Numbered from the stretch's first letter, positions 1 to 8,548 are shown. The stretch is DNA of 64,000 bases from DATDGX01 sp036521875 (GCA_036521875.1 DATDGX010000211.1:43242-107241), one strand, 5' to 3'. Program-made: numbers and translations. The notes: generated by a model not told the origin, from the letters alone.

Positions 1-55
1 ACGGATCGCCGCCGTGGAAAGCGATAGCCGCGTTCCAGAAACCGAGGTGTATGTC

Positions 56-817
56 ATGGAAGGTTTTCCGGCCGCAGGTTCGATTCGCGTGCAAAATCCC
101 GGCACGAGACACACCCGGCTCCTGCGCGCGTTGATCTCCTTGTCGACATTGTCACTTGGCTTGTCTTGCGGCGCGATGTTGTTGATCACGTTGGTTCTGT
201 TTCCCTGGCTGGCCATTCTGTCGCTTTCGGAGCTGAGAGCATGGAGCGCGCTTAACGGAGGGGCGCTGAGGCACCTGATGTACCCGGTCGGGACGATCGC
301 CACACTCGCTACCGTGGCGGCTTACGTGGTTGGGCGCGCTGAGCCATGGCCGCAGCGAGCCTGGCTCCTGACGGCGGCCTTGGCGATCATCGTGGTGGGC
401 GTGGTGACTCTGGTATTCAACGAGCCGGTCAACCAACTGATTCTTGGCGCGACGCCGATCGCCGACGCGGAATTCCCGGTGATGATCGATCGCTGGATAT
501 TCTGGAACTGGGCTCGTCTGCCATTCGCACTGCTGGCCTTCTACGCTGCCAACCGTTGCAGCGCGTTTGGAAGGTCCCGGTTCAGCCTGAGAAGACCGGA
601 TAGCAACCGCGAAGCTCATTGTAGTGGGCCCAGGACCAGCCGGAGCGACACGGCTCTTCAAGTTCGCGCGCTGCAATCCGGGTCAGGAGATCGCGGCGCG
701 CGAGTGAGAAGAAGGGCGGCACTTTCGCATTTGCATGAAGCACGATCGCCAGGATCCGGATCGGGCGATTCCGCTTCGCGGGCCGAATGCTTTCAGCCGC
801 GTGGTTCGCGTTGGTGA
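56..817 (+). CDS. DUF1772-like integral membrane protein, 3' end uncertain
   Basis: A small multi-pass membrane protein. Hydrophobic stretches cover roughly residues 22-48, 68-87, 99-119 and 143-165, and the Asn-Glu-Pro-Val-Asn segment followed by a Trp/Arg-rich stretch resembles the DUF1772 (anthrone oxygenase-like) family. Function is unknown. I prefer the ATG at 56, which has GAGG eight bases upstream, over an in-frame GTG at 14. Similarity stops near nucleotide 600. The remaining ~70 codons are Arg/Ser-rich, look non-coding in character and overlap the next gene by more than 80 bases. A stop at 601-603 in another frame would end the protein at the usual family length, so a one- or two-base shift near 560-600 is likely. 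Confidence 0.5.
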   Translation: MEGFPAAGSIRVQNPGTRHTRLLRALISLSTLSLGLSCGAMLLITLVLFPWLAILSLSELRAWSALNGGALRHLMYPVGTIATLATVAAYVVGRAEPWPQRAWLLTAALAIIVVGVVTLVFNEPVNQLILGATPIADAEFPVMIDRWIFWNWARLPFALLAFYAANRCSAFGRSRFSLRRPDSNREAHCSGPRTSRSDTALQVRALQSGSGDRGARVRRRAALSHLHEARSPGSGSGDSASRAECFQPRGSRW

Positions 818-1376
818 TACCGCTCGTCGCGAGTTCAAGTCATGGACACCTGCCGTTCACGCATTGCTCGATCATCTGCAAGCGGTCGGCTTCAGCAAGG
901 CGCCGCGATCTCTCGGAATCGACCAGCAAGGACGCGAGGTCGTGTCCTACTTACCGGGCGTCGTGCCGGTATATCCGCGCCACGCCTGGAACCATCGCAG
1001 CGAACGGGCGCTGGACGCGACCGCCCGTCTTATTCGCGAATACCATGACGCCGCACAAACATTCGCTCTACCGGAGAATGCGCGCTGGCGCGGAATCGTT
1101 GGCGCTCCCGCCGGTAGCGAGGTTATCTGTCATAACGATCTCGGCCCCTTCAACATGGTCTTTGGGCGCGGACAACCGGTGGGCATCATCGATTGGGACA
1201 ACGCCGCACCGGGTCTTAGAATCTGGGACGTGGCATGCGCACTCTGGCGGTTCACGCCTTTGTGGGGTCGCGACGCGTGGTGGGGAGGCGATTGGACGGG
1301 AAACGGATGGACGCTGCCCCCGGCAGGCAAGGCGAAGAGGATGGAACTGTTCGCAGAATCATATGGGGTTGAATAG
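735..1376 (+). pseudogene. Aminoglycoside-phosphotransferase-family kinase, C-terminally truncated
   Basis: Belongs to the APH/choline kinase fold. The catalytic loop His-Asn-Asp-Leu-Gly-Pro-Phe-Asn lies at about residues 133-140 and the metal-binding Ile-Asp-Trp-Asp at about 153-156, so the active-site core is present. The substrate is unknown; proteins of this kind are common in soil bacteria and need not be resistance enzymes. The frame stops after 213 residues, shorter than the roughly 250-260 usual for the family, and I found no clear continuation in the other frames downstream. It begins inside the tail of the preceding frame. The call as a truncated, possibly inactive gene is inference; a short functional variant cannot be excluded. 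Confidence 0.55.
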
Positions 1377-1728
1377 CATACGAGAAATTTCGAGAAGGCT
1401 TTGTTCTTCCCGATCTCGCGTGGCTTCGAACCCGTCGCGCCCAACTTGAACAACTGCTTCGCTGAGGCCAATCGCTTGCTCTCACGGCGAGTACCGAAGC
1501 CGGATACTGTCATCGGGTAACTTTGAAATGACTGATCGGCGCGACGCCGATTGACTGCGATACCATGGTACAAGCTGGACGAACTGATCCGCTCGCTTCC
1601 AATTCTCTGAAATCCAGGCACTACTTGTTGGCGCCGAGGACGGTGGTCAAAGCGATGCCGGCTTGACTGGTACAGACACTGGCGACGTTCCAGGTGGCAA
1701 GACGGTCCCAACAATAGACCCAAACGGT
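1377..1728. other. Gene-free stretch, probable decayed DNA
   Basis: No frame in these ~350 bases gives a convincing protein. Short open segments on both strands are interrupted by stops and show no recognisable motif. There is no terminator-type hairpin with a T-run and no tRNA-like fold. Composition is less GC-rich than the flanking housekeeping genes, consistent with remnants of genes lost behind the truncated kinase. Confidence 0.4.
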
Positions 1729-2112
1729 ATGGCGCTAATTCGTAAAATCGATTGCGTGATGCTACGCGTCGAAGACCTGCACGCAGCACGAGAGTTCTAC
1801 GAACAGGTGCTTGGTCTTACGCCGCTGTGGTCTGACGAACACTCCGCTGCCTTGGGAATGCCCGAAAGCGAAGCCGAGGTTGTTCTGCACAACGACCCGA
1901 ACATCGCTCGCGATTGTAACGTGCACTATCTCGTGGAGGATGTGACCGGCGCAGTCGCGGAGCTCACGGCCGCAGGATGCAAAGTGATTGTCGCGCCGTT
2001 CGAGGTTCGTATCGGTAAGTGCGCGGTGCTGGGCGACCCCTTTGGAAACCGGCTCAATCTCATCGACATGACTAAGGGGCCAATCGAATACAACCGCAAA
2101 CCGAAGGCATAG
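1729..2112 (+). CDS. VOC-family (glyoxalase/bleomycin resistance fold) protein
   Basis: A 127-residue vicinal-oxygen-chelate protein. The family pattern is clear: a first beta strand with Asp-Cys-Val-Met-Leu-Arg-Val, the helix Ala-Arg-Glu-Phe-Tyr, then Val-Leu-Gly-Leu, and a C-terminal Gly-Asp-Pro-Phe-Gly-Asn-Arg-Leu before the last strand. Such proteins are metal-dependent isomerases, dioxygenases or binding proteins; the substrate cannot be read from sequence. I start at the ATG at 1729 because the homologous fold begins two residues later; upstream in-frame codons add a Gly/Thr-rich tail without family similarity. It stands alone between two gene-free gaps. Confidence 0.75.
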   Translation: MALIRKIDCVMLRVEDLHAAREFYEQVLGLTPLWSDEHSAALGMPESEAEVVLHNDPNIARDCNVHYLVEDVTGAVAELTAAGCKVIVAPFEVRIGKCAVLGDPFGNRLNLIDMTKGPIEYNRKPKA

Positions 2113-2540
2113 CAACGACTCAGGAGCATCGCACGCAGGACAGCATCAAGCCTCGAGTGGATTCCTCGACTCGGCATGTCACGCAATTGCCAGGTCGAAG
2201 CGCCGGCGTGGGCCTTGATCCGAAGACCTTTCGCCTTGGCCTCATGGTAGAGCGGCCTGAAGTTCTTGTCCGATAGAAGGCGAGATCGAGAAATGGCGCG
2301 AGCCATCGACGCATCAGGCCTGATGCCTGAATGAAGAAGAACTCGACCAGGTGCGCTTGAACGGTATGACAGACGAGTAACGGGCTCGCGTCCTGCGATT
2401 CCCGACAATTGGCTGCGTCGGCGCTTGGAAGTTTCGCGGCGAGGGTGTCATATTCGCGCCATGCTCCGCGACGCGATCGCGTCCTCGTTGAAGGTGTCCC
2501 GAATCTGACGAGCGCGAAGCGCGCAGGAATTGCTAAATAA
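2113..2540. other. Gene-free stretch of about 430 bases
   Basis: Only interrupted or low-quality frames are visible. The longest, on the minus strand at 2120-2554, would encode an Arg/Ser-rich product without motifs and would run into the start of the GST gene. I see no tRNA, terminator or repeat. The stretch presumably carries the promoter of the GST gene near its right end, but no clean -35/-10 pair stands out. Confidence 0.4.
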
Positions 2541-3179
2541 ATGGGGAAAATCAATTTCTATCAGTACACGATCTCGCCATTTTCTGAAAAAGTGCGGCGC
2601 GTGATGACCTACAAGCATCTCAAGTGGAACCCGATCGAGTGCCACTACGAAGACAAGACCAACTTGCTCGCGGTGACGGGCGGAAAATGGACGCGGGTCC
2701 CGGTGCTCGAATGGGACGGCAAGGTGGTCTACAACTCCGCTGACATAATCCGATGGCTCGATCGCAAGGTGCTGGACCATAACGTGATTCCCCAGGGCGC
2801 CGGTGGGTTGATGGGCATCATCGATCACTGGGCCGACAACACGCTTTTTATGCCGATCCTTTTTCTCACCATTCCCGACTTACTCGACGGCGTCGGTGAC
2901 CCGGCGCTCAAGGCCAATCGCGAAAAGCTGATCGGGATGACGACCGCGCAGATGCGCGAGCGGGAGCCGGAGTACCGCGAGCAACTGCTCACCTGCTGCC
3001 GGCTGATCGAGGAGCAGGTCGAGGAGAAGGATTTTTTCATTGGGAAATACTTCACGATGGCCGACGCGTCGCTCTACCATCCGTTTTTCTTTCTCGCGCT
3101 CGATCCAAAGAATTTCGCGATAGTGGACGACTTCCCCAATCTGAAACGATGGTACGAGAGAGTTCGCGACCTCAAGTAG
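2541..3179 (+). CDS. Glutathione S-transferase family protein
   Basis: A 212-residue cytosolic-type GST. Residues 3-78 form the thioredoxin-like N-domain, with Ser-Pro-Phe-Ser-Glu-Lys near residues 12-17 at the thiol-activation position, the cis-Pro context Thr-Arg-Val-Pro-Val-Leu, and the glutathione-contacting Asn-Ser-Ala-Asp-Ile. The rest is the all-helical C-domain, including the Phe-Thr-Met-Ala-Asp-Ala-Ser N-capping box near residue 170. Such enzymes conjugate or isomerise electrophilic substrates. It lies directly upstream of an LLM-family oxidoreductase, with the next start 14 bases after its stop, so the two are probably co-transcribed. The physiological substrate is unknown. Confidence 0.85.
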   Translation: MGKINFYQYTISPFSEKVRRVMTYKHLKWNPIECHYEDKTNLLAVTGGKWTRVPVLEWDGKVVYNSADIIRWLDRKVLDHNVIPQGAGGLMGIIDHWADNTLFMPILFLTIPDLLDGVGDPALKANREKLIGMTTAQMREREPEYREQLLTCCRLIEEQVEEKDFFIGKYFTMADASLYHPFFFLALDPKNFAIVDDFPNLKRWYERVRDLK

Positions 3180-3193
3180 CGGAGGGAAAAATC

Positions 3194-4195
3194 ATGGCAC
3201 GCAAACTAACGATCGGAGTGAACTGGCAGGGCAAGTTCGATTTCAAGGCGCTGATCGAGCGCGCGAAGATCGCCGACGCGGCGGGAATCCATTCCATCTG
3301 GGTGGCCGAGGCGTGGGGCCGCGACGCGTTCACGCTGCTGACGCTGCTCGCCGAGCATACCAGCAAGGTGCAGCTCGCCACCTCGATCGTGAACGTCTAC
3401 TCGCGCACGCCCGCCGCGCTGGCGCAGCATTTCGGCACGCTCGACGATCTGAGCGGCGGCCGCATGATGATCGGCCTCGGCACCAGCGGCCCGCAGGTGA
3501 TCGAGCACTTCCACGGAATCAAGTTCAATCCTCCGCTCACGCGACTCAAGGAATATGTCGACATCATCAATATCGTGATGTCCGGCGAACCGCTCAACTA
3601 CGACGGCAAGCTGTTCAAGCTCGGCCGCGGGTTCACCATGCGCTTCGAGACGCCGCGCAAGCACATCCCGATTTATATCGCGTCGCTCAACAAAAAGAGC
3701 GTCGAGTTCACCGCGCAGAAGGCCGACGGATGGCTCCCGGTGATGATCCCGCTCGGCTCGCTGAAGCGCGCGATTTCCGATTTCCGTGGAATCGCGAAAG
3801 CCGCGGGCCGCGATCCGAATTCCGTCGCGGTGAAGGCGCCGGGCGTGACCACGGTGACCAACAACATCGATCGCGCGCAGGCCGGCCATGCCGCCAACGT
3901 CGCGTTCTATGCGGCGCGGATGGGGACCTTCTACGCGGAGCAACTCACACGCATGGGCTTCGGCGGCGACGTGCAGAAGATCAAGGAGGCGTGGTCAGCT
4001 GGCGGCTCAAAGGCCGGCACCGAGGCGGTCTCGCCCAAGCTGCTCGGTGAGCTGGGATATATAGGCGGTGTCGAGGGCGCGGCCGAGCGGATCAAGCAGC
4101 AGGAGGAAGCGGGCGCGGATCTGCATGCGGTTGAAATCGACGCGGGTCACGATGCAGGCGCGTTCGAGAAGACGGTCGCGAAGCTGCTCGGCTAG
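3194..4195 (+). CDS. LLM-class (F420/flavin-dependent) oxidoreductase
   Basis: A 333-residue bacterial luciferase-like TIM-barrel enzyme. Typical features are the early Ala-Asp-Ala-Ala-Gly-Ile-His segment, Ser-Ile-Trp-Val-Ala-Glu-Ala-Trp-Gly, Leu-Ala-Thr-Ser-Ile-Val, and the Leu-Ser-Gly-Gly-Arg-Met-Met-Ile-Gly-Leu-Gly stretch near residues 92-102. Many relatives use coenzyme F420 rather than FMN, but cofactor choice cannot be read with certainty here. The start at 3194 has GGAGGG just upstream; an earlier in-frame ATG at 3149 overlaps the GST gene and is less likely. The gene follows GST and precedes an alcohol dehydrogenase, suggesting a substrate-oxidation module of unknown target. Confidence 0.85.
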   Translation: MARKLTIGVNWQGKFDFKALIERAKIADAAGIHSIWVAEAWGRDAFTLLTLLAEHTSKVQLATSIVNVYSRTPAALAQHFGTLDDLSGGRMMIGLGTSGPQVIEHFHGIKFNPPLTRLKEYVDIINIVMSGEPLNYDGKLFKLGRGFTMRFETPRKHIPIYIASLNKKSVEFTAQKADGWLPVMIPLGSLKRAISDFRGIAKAAGRDPNSVAVKAPGVTTVTNNIDRAQAGHAANVAFYAARMGTFYAEQLTRMGFGGDVQKIKEAWSAGGSKAGTEAVSPKLLGELGYIGGVEGAAERIKQQEEAGADLHAVEIDAGHDAGAFEKTVAKLLG

Positions 4196-4348
4196 GCTCA
4201 GCACGCGAGGTTTACCGCGCTGCTGGCGAAGCGCTATACGACAGTTGCGAGCCGCGCCCACTGTCGCGCGCAAATCGCCGGCTGACAATCGTCGCAATAG
4301 CACGAGCCGCCGGTGCCCGCCGCTCACGAGCCCAAGGAGGTACACATC

Positions 4349-5401
4349 ATGAGAGCTGCCGTATTTGAAGCGACCAAGAAGCCGCTAGTCGTCAAGGATG
4401 TTCCGGATCCGAGCTGCGCGCCGAACGCCGCGATCATCCGCGTCGAGGCGAACGGAATCTGCCGCTCCGATTGGCACGCGTGGTCGGGCGACTGGACCTG
4501 GCTGGGCCTCGCGGCGCAGCCGGGTGCGATCCTGGGCCACGAGTTCTGCGGCGTGGTCGAGGAAGTCGGCAAGGAGATCCGCAACTTCAAAAAGGGCGAC
4601 CGCGTGGTGATTCCGTTCAGCCAGGGCGACGGCACCTGCGAGTATTGCCGCAACGGCAGCTCCAACGTGTGCCTGACGCCGCTGCTCCCGGGCTTTTCTT
4701 ATCCGGGCGGATTTGGCGGGATGGTCGCGGTGCCGTTTGCCGATCTCAACATGGTCACGCTGCCGCCCAGTATCGACTTCGTCGAGGGCGCATCGATGGG
4801 ATGCCGGTTCATGACTTCGTTCCACGGCGTGGTCGATCGCGCGCAGGTGAAGCCCGGTGAATGGGTCGCCGTGTTCGGATGCGGCGGGATCGGATTGTCG
4901 GCGATCAATATCGCTGCCGCGATGGGCGCCAACGTGATCGGTGTCGACCTTGACACCGCGAAGCTCGAGCTCGCCAAGGGCGTCGGCGCGACCCACGTCA
5001 TCAACGGGAAGAAGGCCGACGCGGTCGCGACGGTGCTCGAACTTACCAAGGGAGGCGCGCACGTGTCGGTCGACGCGCTCGGAATTGCGACGACCTGCCG
5101 CAACGCGATCATGAGTCTGCGCAAGCAGGGGAGGCATCTACAGATCGGTCTGACTAGCGCGGCCGAACAGGGCGAAGTGAAGATCCCGATCGATCGCATG
5201 GTGACGATGGAGCTGCAGATGATCGGAACGGTCGGGATGCAAGCGTCGCACTATCCGCAGATGTTGCAGATGGTCGAGGCGAAAAAGATCTCGCCCAAGG
5301 CGATGGTGACTGGAACCGTCGGGCTCGACGGCATCAACAAGATCTTCGAGGAGATGAACACGTTCCAGAACGTCGGCGTCACCGTGATCAATAAGTACTA
5401 G
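4349..5401 (+). CDS. Zinc-dependent alcohol dehydrogenase (MDR family)
   Basis: A 350-residue medium-chain dehydrogenase. Catalytic zinc ligands are visible as Cys38 (in Gly-Ile-Cys-Arg-Ser-Asp), His64 and Glu65 (Gly-His-Glu-Phe). The Rossmann domain begins with Gly-Cys-Gly-Gly-Ile-Gly near residue 174, and an acidic residue in Gly-Val-Asp after the second strand suggests NAD(H). The structural zinc lobe has Cys97, Cys100 and Cys108 but Asp94 where the first cysteine is expected, so that site may be altered. AAGGAGG lies shortly before the ATG, a near-perfect ribosome site. It is likely co-oriented with the upstream LLM gene across a 153-base gap. The alcohol oxidised is unknown. Confidence 0.88.
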   Translation: MRAAVFEATKKPLVVKDVPDPSCAPNAAIIRVEANGICRSDWHAWSGDWTWLGLAAQPGAILGHEFCGVVEEVGKEIRNFKKGDRVVIPFSQGDGTCEYCRNGSSNVCLTPLLPGFSYPGGFGGMVAVPFADLNMVTLPPSIDFVEGASMGCRFMTSFHGVVDRAQVKPGEWVAVFGCGGIGLSAINIAAAMGANVIGVDLDTAKLELAKGVGATHVINGKKADAVATVLELTKGGAHVSVDALGIATTCRNAIMSLRKQGRHLQIGLTSAAEQGEVKIPIDRMVTMELQMIGTVGMQASHYPQMLQMVEAKKISPKAMVTGTVGLDGINKIFEEMNTFQNVGVTVINKY

Positions 5402-5449
5402 GACCAACAAGCACTAGCCTGGTCATCGAGTGCCAGCTAGTCTTTTCAC

Positions 5450-5480
5450 GAGAGAGGGCCCAGCAGGACCCTCTCTTCTT
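5450..5480 (+). terminator. Rho-independent terminator after the alcohol dehydrogenase
   Basis: Eight-base arms AGAGAGGG (5451-5458) and CCCTCTCT (5469-5476) pair around a ten-base loop and are followed by TCTT. The T-run is short, so efficiency may be moderate. Confidence 0.65.
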
Positions 5481-5512
5481 ATGTCGAAGAGGGCAAGAAG
5501 GGAGTGAGCGAG

Positions 5513-5974
5513 ATGATACGACTAGTCGGCGCGGCGCTGGTGGTGATCGCAATGGCAACGGCACTTCCGATGCGCGCGGTGGCGCAGGACGCAGCGCCGG
5601 CCGGCGCGGCGCTGCAAATCCAGGTGGTAGGCCTGCGCAGCAACAACGGCCGCGTCGGATGCAGCCTGTACAACTCGCCCAACGGATTTCCGCGCGACGA
5701 GAGCAAGATAATCAAGCATGCGTGGGCGCCCGCGCAAAATAACCAGGGGACGTGCACGTTCAGTGGCCTCGCGCCCGGCACTTACGCGGTCGCGATTTTC
5801 CACGACGAGAACTCCAACGGCAAGATGGATTACAACTTTCTTGGGATACCGAAGGAAGGATTCGGATTCACCAAAGATCCCACCGTGACGATCAGCGCGC
5901 CCAGTTTCCAGGCGTGCAGTTTCAACTACTCGGGCGCTCCGCTCACTGAAGTCATCCACATCAAGTATATGTAG
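5513..5974 (+). CDS. Secreted DUF2141 domain protein
   Basis: A 153-residue exported protein. Residues 1-25 form a signal peptide ending near Val-Ala-Gln-Asp. The rest is the DUF2141 beta-sandwich: an early strand, then Asn-Gly-Arg-Val-Gly-Cys-Ser-Leu-Tyr, the Leu-Ala-Pro-Gly-Thr-Tyr-Ala-Val-Ala turn and the His-Asp-Glu-Asn-Ser-Asn-Gly-Lys-Met-Asp acidic loop typical of the family. Function is unknown; it is predicted periplasmic or extracellular. I choose the ATG at 5513, which has GGGAG eight bases upstream; a GTG three codons earlier (5504) is possible and would barely change the product. It is a single gene downstream of a terminator. Confidence 0.82.
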   Translation: MIRLVGAALVVIAMATALPMRAVAQDAAPAGAALQIQVVGLRSNNGRVGCSLYNSPNGFPRDESKIIKHAWAPAQNNQGTCTFSGLAPGTYAVAIFHDENSNGKMDYNFLGIPKEGFGFTKDPTVTISAPSFQACSFNYSGAPLTEVIHIKYM

Positions 5975-6073
5975 TTCGTCGCGGGCCGCCGCCATCGGCC
6001 GATTTTTCATTGGTGTCAATTTTTCTTCCCCGCCTTGCTTGCCGCATCGCCGCGCCTCTGTCATTTCGATCTG

Positions 6074-6916
6074 ATGCGCTTTGCGATCGATGTTCCCAAC
6101 TTTGGTGCTTACGCCGATCCGCGGACGCTCGCCGCGCTCGCGCGCGAGGCCGAGGACGCGGGCTGGGACGGCTTCTTCATCTGGGATCATATCCAGGTGG
6201 GATGGCCCGACCCGGTCGCCGATCCGTGGGTCGCGCTCGCCGCGATCGCCGCGGCGACCTCGCGTGTGCGCATCGGCCCGCTGGTCACTCCGCTGTTCCG
6301 GCGCAATCCGTGGAAGCTCGCGCGCGAATCGGTATCACTCGACTATCTGAGCAGCGGCCGCCTGGTGCTCGGAGTGGGCCTCGGCGACAACGTCTTTACC
6401 GAGATCACCACCTTCAACGGGTCTCTCGACAATCGCGTGCGCGCCGCGATGCTCGATGAGGGACTCGCGGTCCTGACCGGCCTCTGGAGCGGCGCGCCGT
6501 TCTCGTTCACCGGCACACACTACGTCGTGCACGAGACGACCTTTCTCCCGGCGCCAATCCAGCGGCCGCGGATTCCGATTTGGGTCGCCGGGATGTGGCC
6601 GAACAAGCCGCCATTTCGCCGCGCCGCGCGCTACGACGGCGTGGTCCCGATCAGCACCGACATCGAGCATTCACTGTCGCCCGACGAGGTGCGCGCGCTC
6701 ATCATCTATATGCGCGCGCATCGAAAGTCGGACGCGCCGTTCGAGGTGGTCTGCTCGGGAGAGACGCCTGCCGCCGACGCGTGCTGCGCGCGCGACATCA
6801 TCGCGCCGTATGCCGATGCGGGCGCTACCTGGTGGCTCGAGAGCGTGCTGCCGTGGAAGACGAGCTTCTCCGACTTCCGCGCACGCATCGTCGCGGGACC
6901 GCCGCAGCTCGCGTAG
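6074..6916 (+). CDS. LLM-class flavin/F420-dependent oxidoreductase
   Basis: A 280-residue luciferase-like monooxygenase family protein, the second in the window and clearly divergent from the one at 3194. It carries Ala-Gly-Trp-Asp-Gly-Phe-Phe-Ile-Trp-Asp-His, Arg-Ile-Gly-Pro-Leu-Val-Thr-Pro, and Leu-Ser-Ser-Gly-Arg-Leu-Val-Leu-Gly-Val-Gly-Leu-Gly. It is shorter than many family members, ending soon after the C-terminal helices. I start at Met 6074, where the first barrel strand begins; an in-frame upstream codon at 6035 adds a Leu/Cys-rich leader with no family similarity. Substrate and cofactor are unknown. It may share transcription with the quinone oxidoreductase gene downstream. Confidence 0.82.
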   Translation: MRFAIDVPNFGAYADPRTLAALAREAEDAGWDGFFIWDHIQVGWPDPVADPWVALAAIAAATSRVRIGPLVTPLFRRNPWKLARESVSLDYLSSGRLVLGVGLGDNVFTEITTFNGSLDNRVRAAMLDEGLAVLTGLWSGAPFSFTGTHYVVHETTFLPAPIQRPRIPIWVAGMWPNKPPFRRAARYDGVVPISTDIEHSLSPDEVRALIIYMRAHRKSDAPFEVVCSGETPAADACCARDIIAPYADAGATWWLESVLPWKTSFSDFRARIVAGPPQLA

Positions 6917-6969
6917 CAATCCCGCCGGGCTCTGCTGAGCGGCTGATGCTTTCTGCCTCCAGCCAATTT

Positions 6970-7023
6970 GATGCGGGCTTGCTGATGCGGACTTGCTGAT
7001 GCGGACTTGCTGATGCAGGCTCT
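6970..7023 (+). repeat. 14-bp tandem repeat, about 3.8 units
   Basis: Three full units GATGCGGRCTTGCT begin at 6970, 6984 and 6998, followed by a degenerate fourth unit ending near 7023. The array fills the space immediately before the quinone oxidoreductase ATG at 7030, where a leader and ribosome site would be expected, and no strong Shine-Dalgarno sequence is evident there. Confidence 0.9.
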
Positions 7024-7029
7024 CTTTCT

Positions 7030-8010
7030 ATGAAAGCCGTAATTGTCGAGAAACCCGGCGACGAGAACGTTCTCAAACTCGGCGAGGTCGCCGACCCGGT
7101 TCCCAAGCCGGACGAACTGCTGATTCGCGTCCGCTTCGCAGGATTGAATCGCGCCGACCTTATGCAGCGTCAGGGTTTCTACCCGCCGCCACTCGGCGCG
7201 TCGGAGATTCTCGGACTCGAATGCGCGGGCGAGGTTATCGCGCTCGGCTCGGCGGTGCGGGGATGGAGCGTCGGCGATCGCGCGATGGCTCTGCTGGCGG
7301 GCGGCGGGTACGCCGAGAAGGCCGCGGTGCATTTCGGCTCCGCGATAAAAGTCCCGGCGGCGATGAGTCTCGAAGAAGCTGCGGGGTTCCCGGAAGTTTT
7401 CCTCACCGCGTTCCTGAATCTCTTTATGCTCGCCGAGCTCAAGCGCGGGGAGAGCGCCCTGATTCACGGCGGCGGCAGCGGCGTCGGTACCGCGTCGATT
7501 CAACTGATCAAGGAAGCGGGTGCGCGATCGATCGTCACCGCGGGCAGCGACGCGAAGTGCGAGCAGTGTCTCAAGCTCGGGGCCGATGTTGCGATCAATT
7601 ATAATCGTGGGCCGTTTCCGGAGCATGTAAGGACCGCGACCTCCGGCCGCGGCGCCGACGTAATCCTCGACAGTATTGGCGCTCCGTATCTGGCGCCGAA
7701 TATCGAGGCGCTAGCGCAGGGCGGGCGCCTGGTGTTGATCGGCCTGATGAAGGGCGCGCGTGCCGAGATCGATCTCGCGGCGGTACTGCGGCGCCATCTC
7801 CGAATTTACGGCTCGACGCTCAGAAGCCGCTCGGGCGCCGAGAAGGCGGAGATCGGAAGCGCGCTGCTCGCGCGCTTCGGGCGGGCGCTGGAGGCGGGGC
7901 GGCTACGCCCGCCGATCTACCAGGTGGTGCCGGCGGCGGATGCTCCGGCTGCGCATCGGATGATGCAGGCTTCCGAGCACTTCGGCAAAATCGTTCTGCG
8001 CTTCGACTGA
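7030..8010 (+). CDS. NAD(P)H-quinone oxidoreductase, zeta-crystallin/PIG3 type
   Basis: A 326-residue zinc-independent MDR enzyme. The N-domain has Gly-Leu-Asn-Arg-Ala-Asp-Leu-Met-Gln-Arg-Gln-Gly, which is characteristic of the PIG3 branch, followed by Gly-Leu-Glu-Cys-Ala-Gly-Glu-Val. The nucleotide-binding turn reads His-Gly-Gly-Gly-Ser-Gly-Val-Gly-Thr near residue 150. No zinc ligands are present. Family members reduce quinones or related enones with NADPH. The 14-bp repeat array sits in its 5' leader. It probably reads together with the upstream LLM gene, though the 113-base gap could contain its own promoter. Confidence 0.88.
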   Translation: MKAVIVEKPGDENVLKLGEVADPVPKPDELLIRVRFAGLNRADLMQRQGFYPPPLGASEILGLECAGEVIALGSAVRGWSVGDRAMALLAGGGYAEKAAVHFGSAIKVPAAMSLEEAAGFPEVFLTAFLNLFMLAELKRGESALIHGGGSGVGTASIQLIKEAGARSIVTAGSDAKCEQCLKLGADVAINYNRGPFPEHVRTATSGRGADVILDSIGAPYLAPNIEALAQGGRLVLIGLMKGARAEIDLAAVLRRHLRIYGSTLRSRSGAEKAEIGSALLARFGRALEAGRLRPPIYQVVPAADAPAAHRMMQASEHFGKIVLRFD

Positions 8011-8126
8011 CGGGTCGTGCGCGTCCGCTCGAAGTTTTTCCGGGACGCGGCTTTCAATCGCATGTTTCAATTAGTTGGCCGCTTCGCTAAACAATTGTCA
8101 TCTTCAGAGTCGGAGGGCGGACGAAT

Positions 8127-8450
8127 ATGGCGGCGAACAACCAGATCGTCATCTGCACCTTTCGCGTCAAAGCCGGCAAAGAGTCCGCGTTCCGGGAACT
8201 CGTCAATCGTCACTGGCCGACGCTCAATCGTCTCGGCCTGGTCGAGCCGCAACCGCGAATGATCATGCGCGGAGTGGGCAAAGGAAACGAGGGCGACCTG
8301 GTCGAGATCTTTGCGTGGAAGGAGCGCGCCTTCGAAACCGCGCACACGCACCCCGAGGTGATGGCGATCTGGGACCCGATGGAAAAGTTGTGCGAGGCGC
8401 GCGGCGGCCGTCCCGCGATGGAGTTCCCGCACTTCGAGACCATCGGCTGA
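8127..8450 (+). CDS. ABM-like dimeric alpha/beta-barrel protein
   Basis: A 107-residue ferredoxin-like (antibiotic biosynthesis monooxygenase superfamily) protein. It opens with Ile-Val-Ile-Cys-Thr-Phe-Arg-Val-Lys-Ala-Gly-Lys-Glu, then Phe-Arg-Glu-Leu-Val-Asn, and has a His-Thr-His-Pro-Glu-Val-Met-Ala-Ile-Trp segment typical of the second helix. Such small proteins act as cofactor-free oxygenases, haem degraders or simple binding proteins; nothing here decides which. A GGAGG core lies about 11 bases before the ATG. It is followed by a promoter-like site and a strong terminator that probably belong to a separate short transcript. Confidence 0.65.
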   Translation: MAANNQIVICTFRVKAGKESAFRELVNRHWPTLNRLGLVEPQPRMIMRGVGKGNEGDLVEIFAWKERAFETAHTHPEVMAIWDPMEKLCEARGGRPAMEFPHFETIG

Positions 8451-8513
8451 GGAAACCGCGCGCGTGCTGCGCATCATTCATAGATGGCGCGCGCGCCGCG
8501 AGTCGTTGCGAGC

Positions 8514-8542
8514 TTGACTCATCGGTGGCGCGGCGATAACTC
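8514..8542 (+). promoter_or_regulatory. Candidate sigma-70 promoter for the short transcript before the MFS genes
   Basis: TTGACT at 8514-8519 and TAACTC at 8537-8542 are separated by 17 bases, which places a start near 8549. The match to the consensus is good at -35 and moderate at -10. It is the only clear promoter-like pair between the ABM-like gene and the MFS transporter. Confidence 0.4.
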
Positions 8543-8548
8543 TACGCC

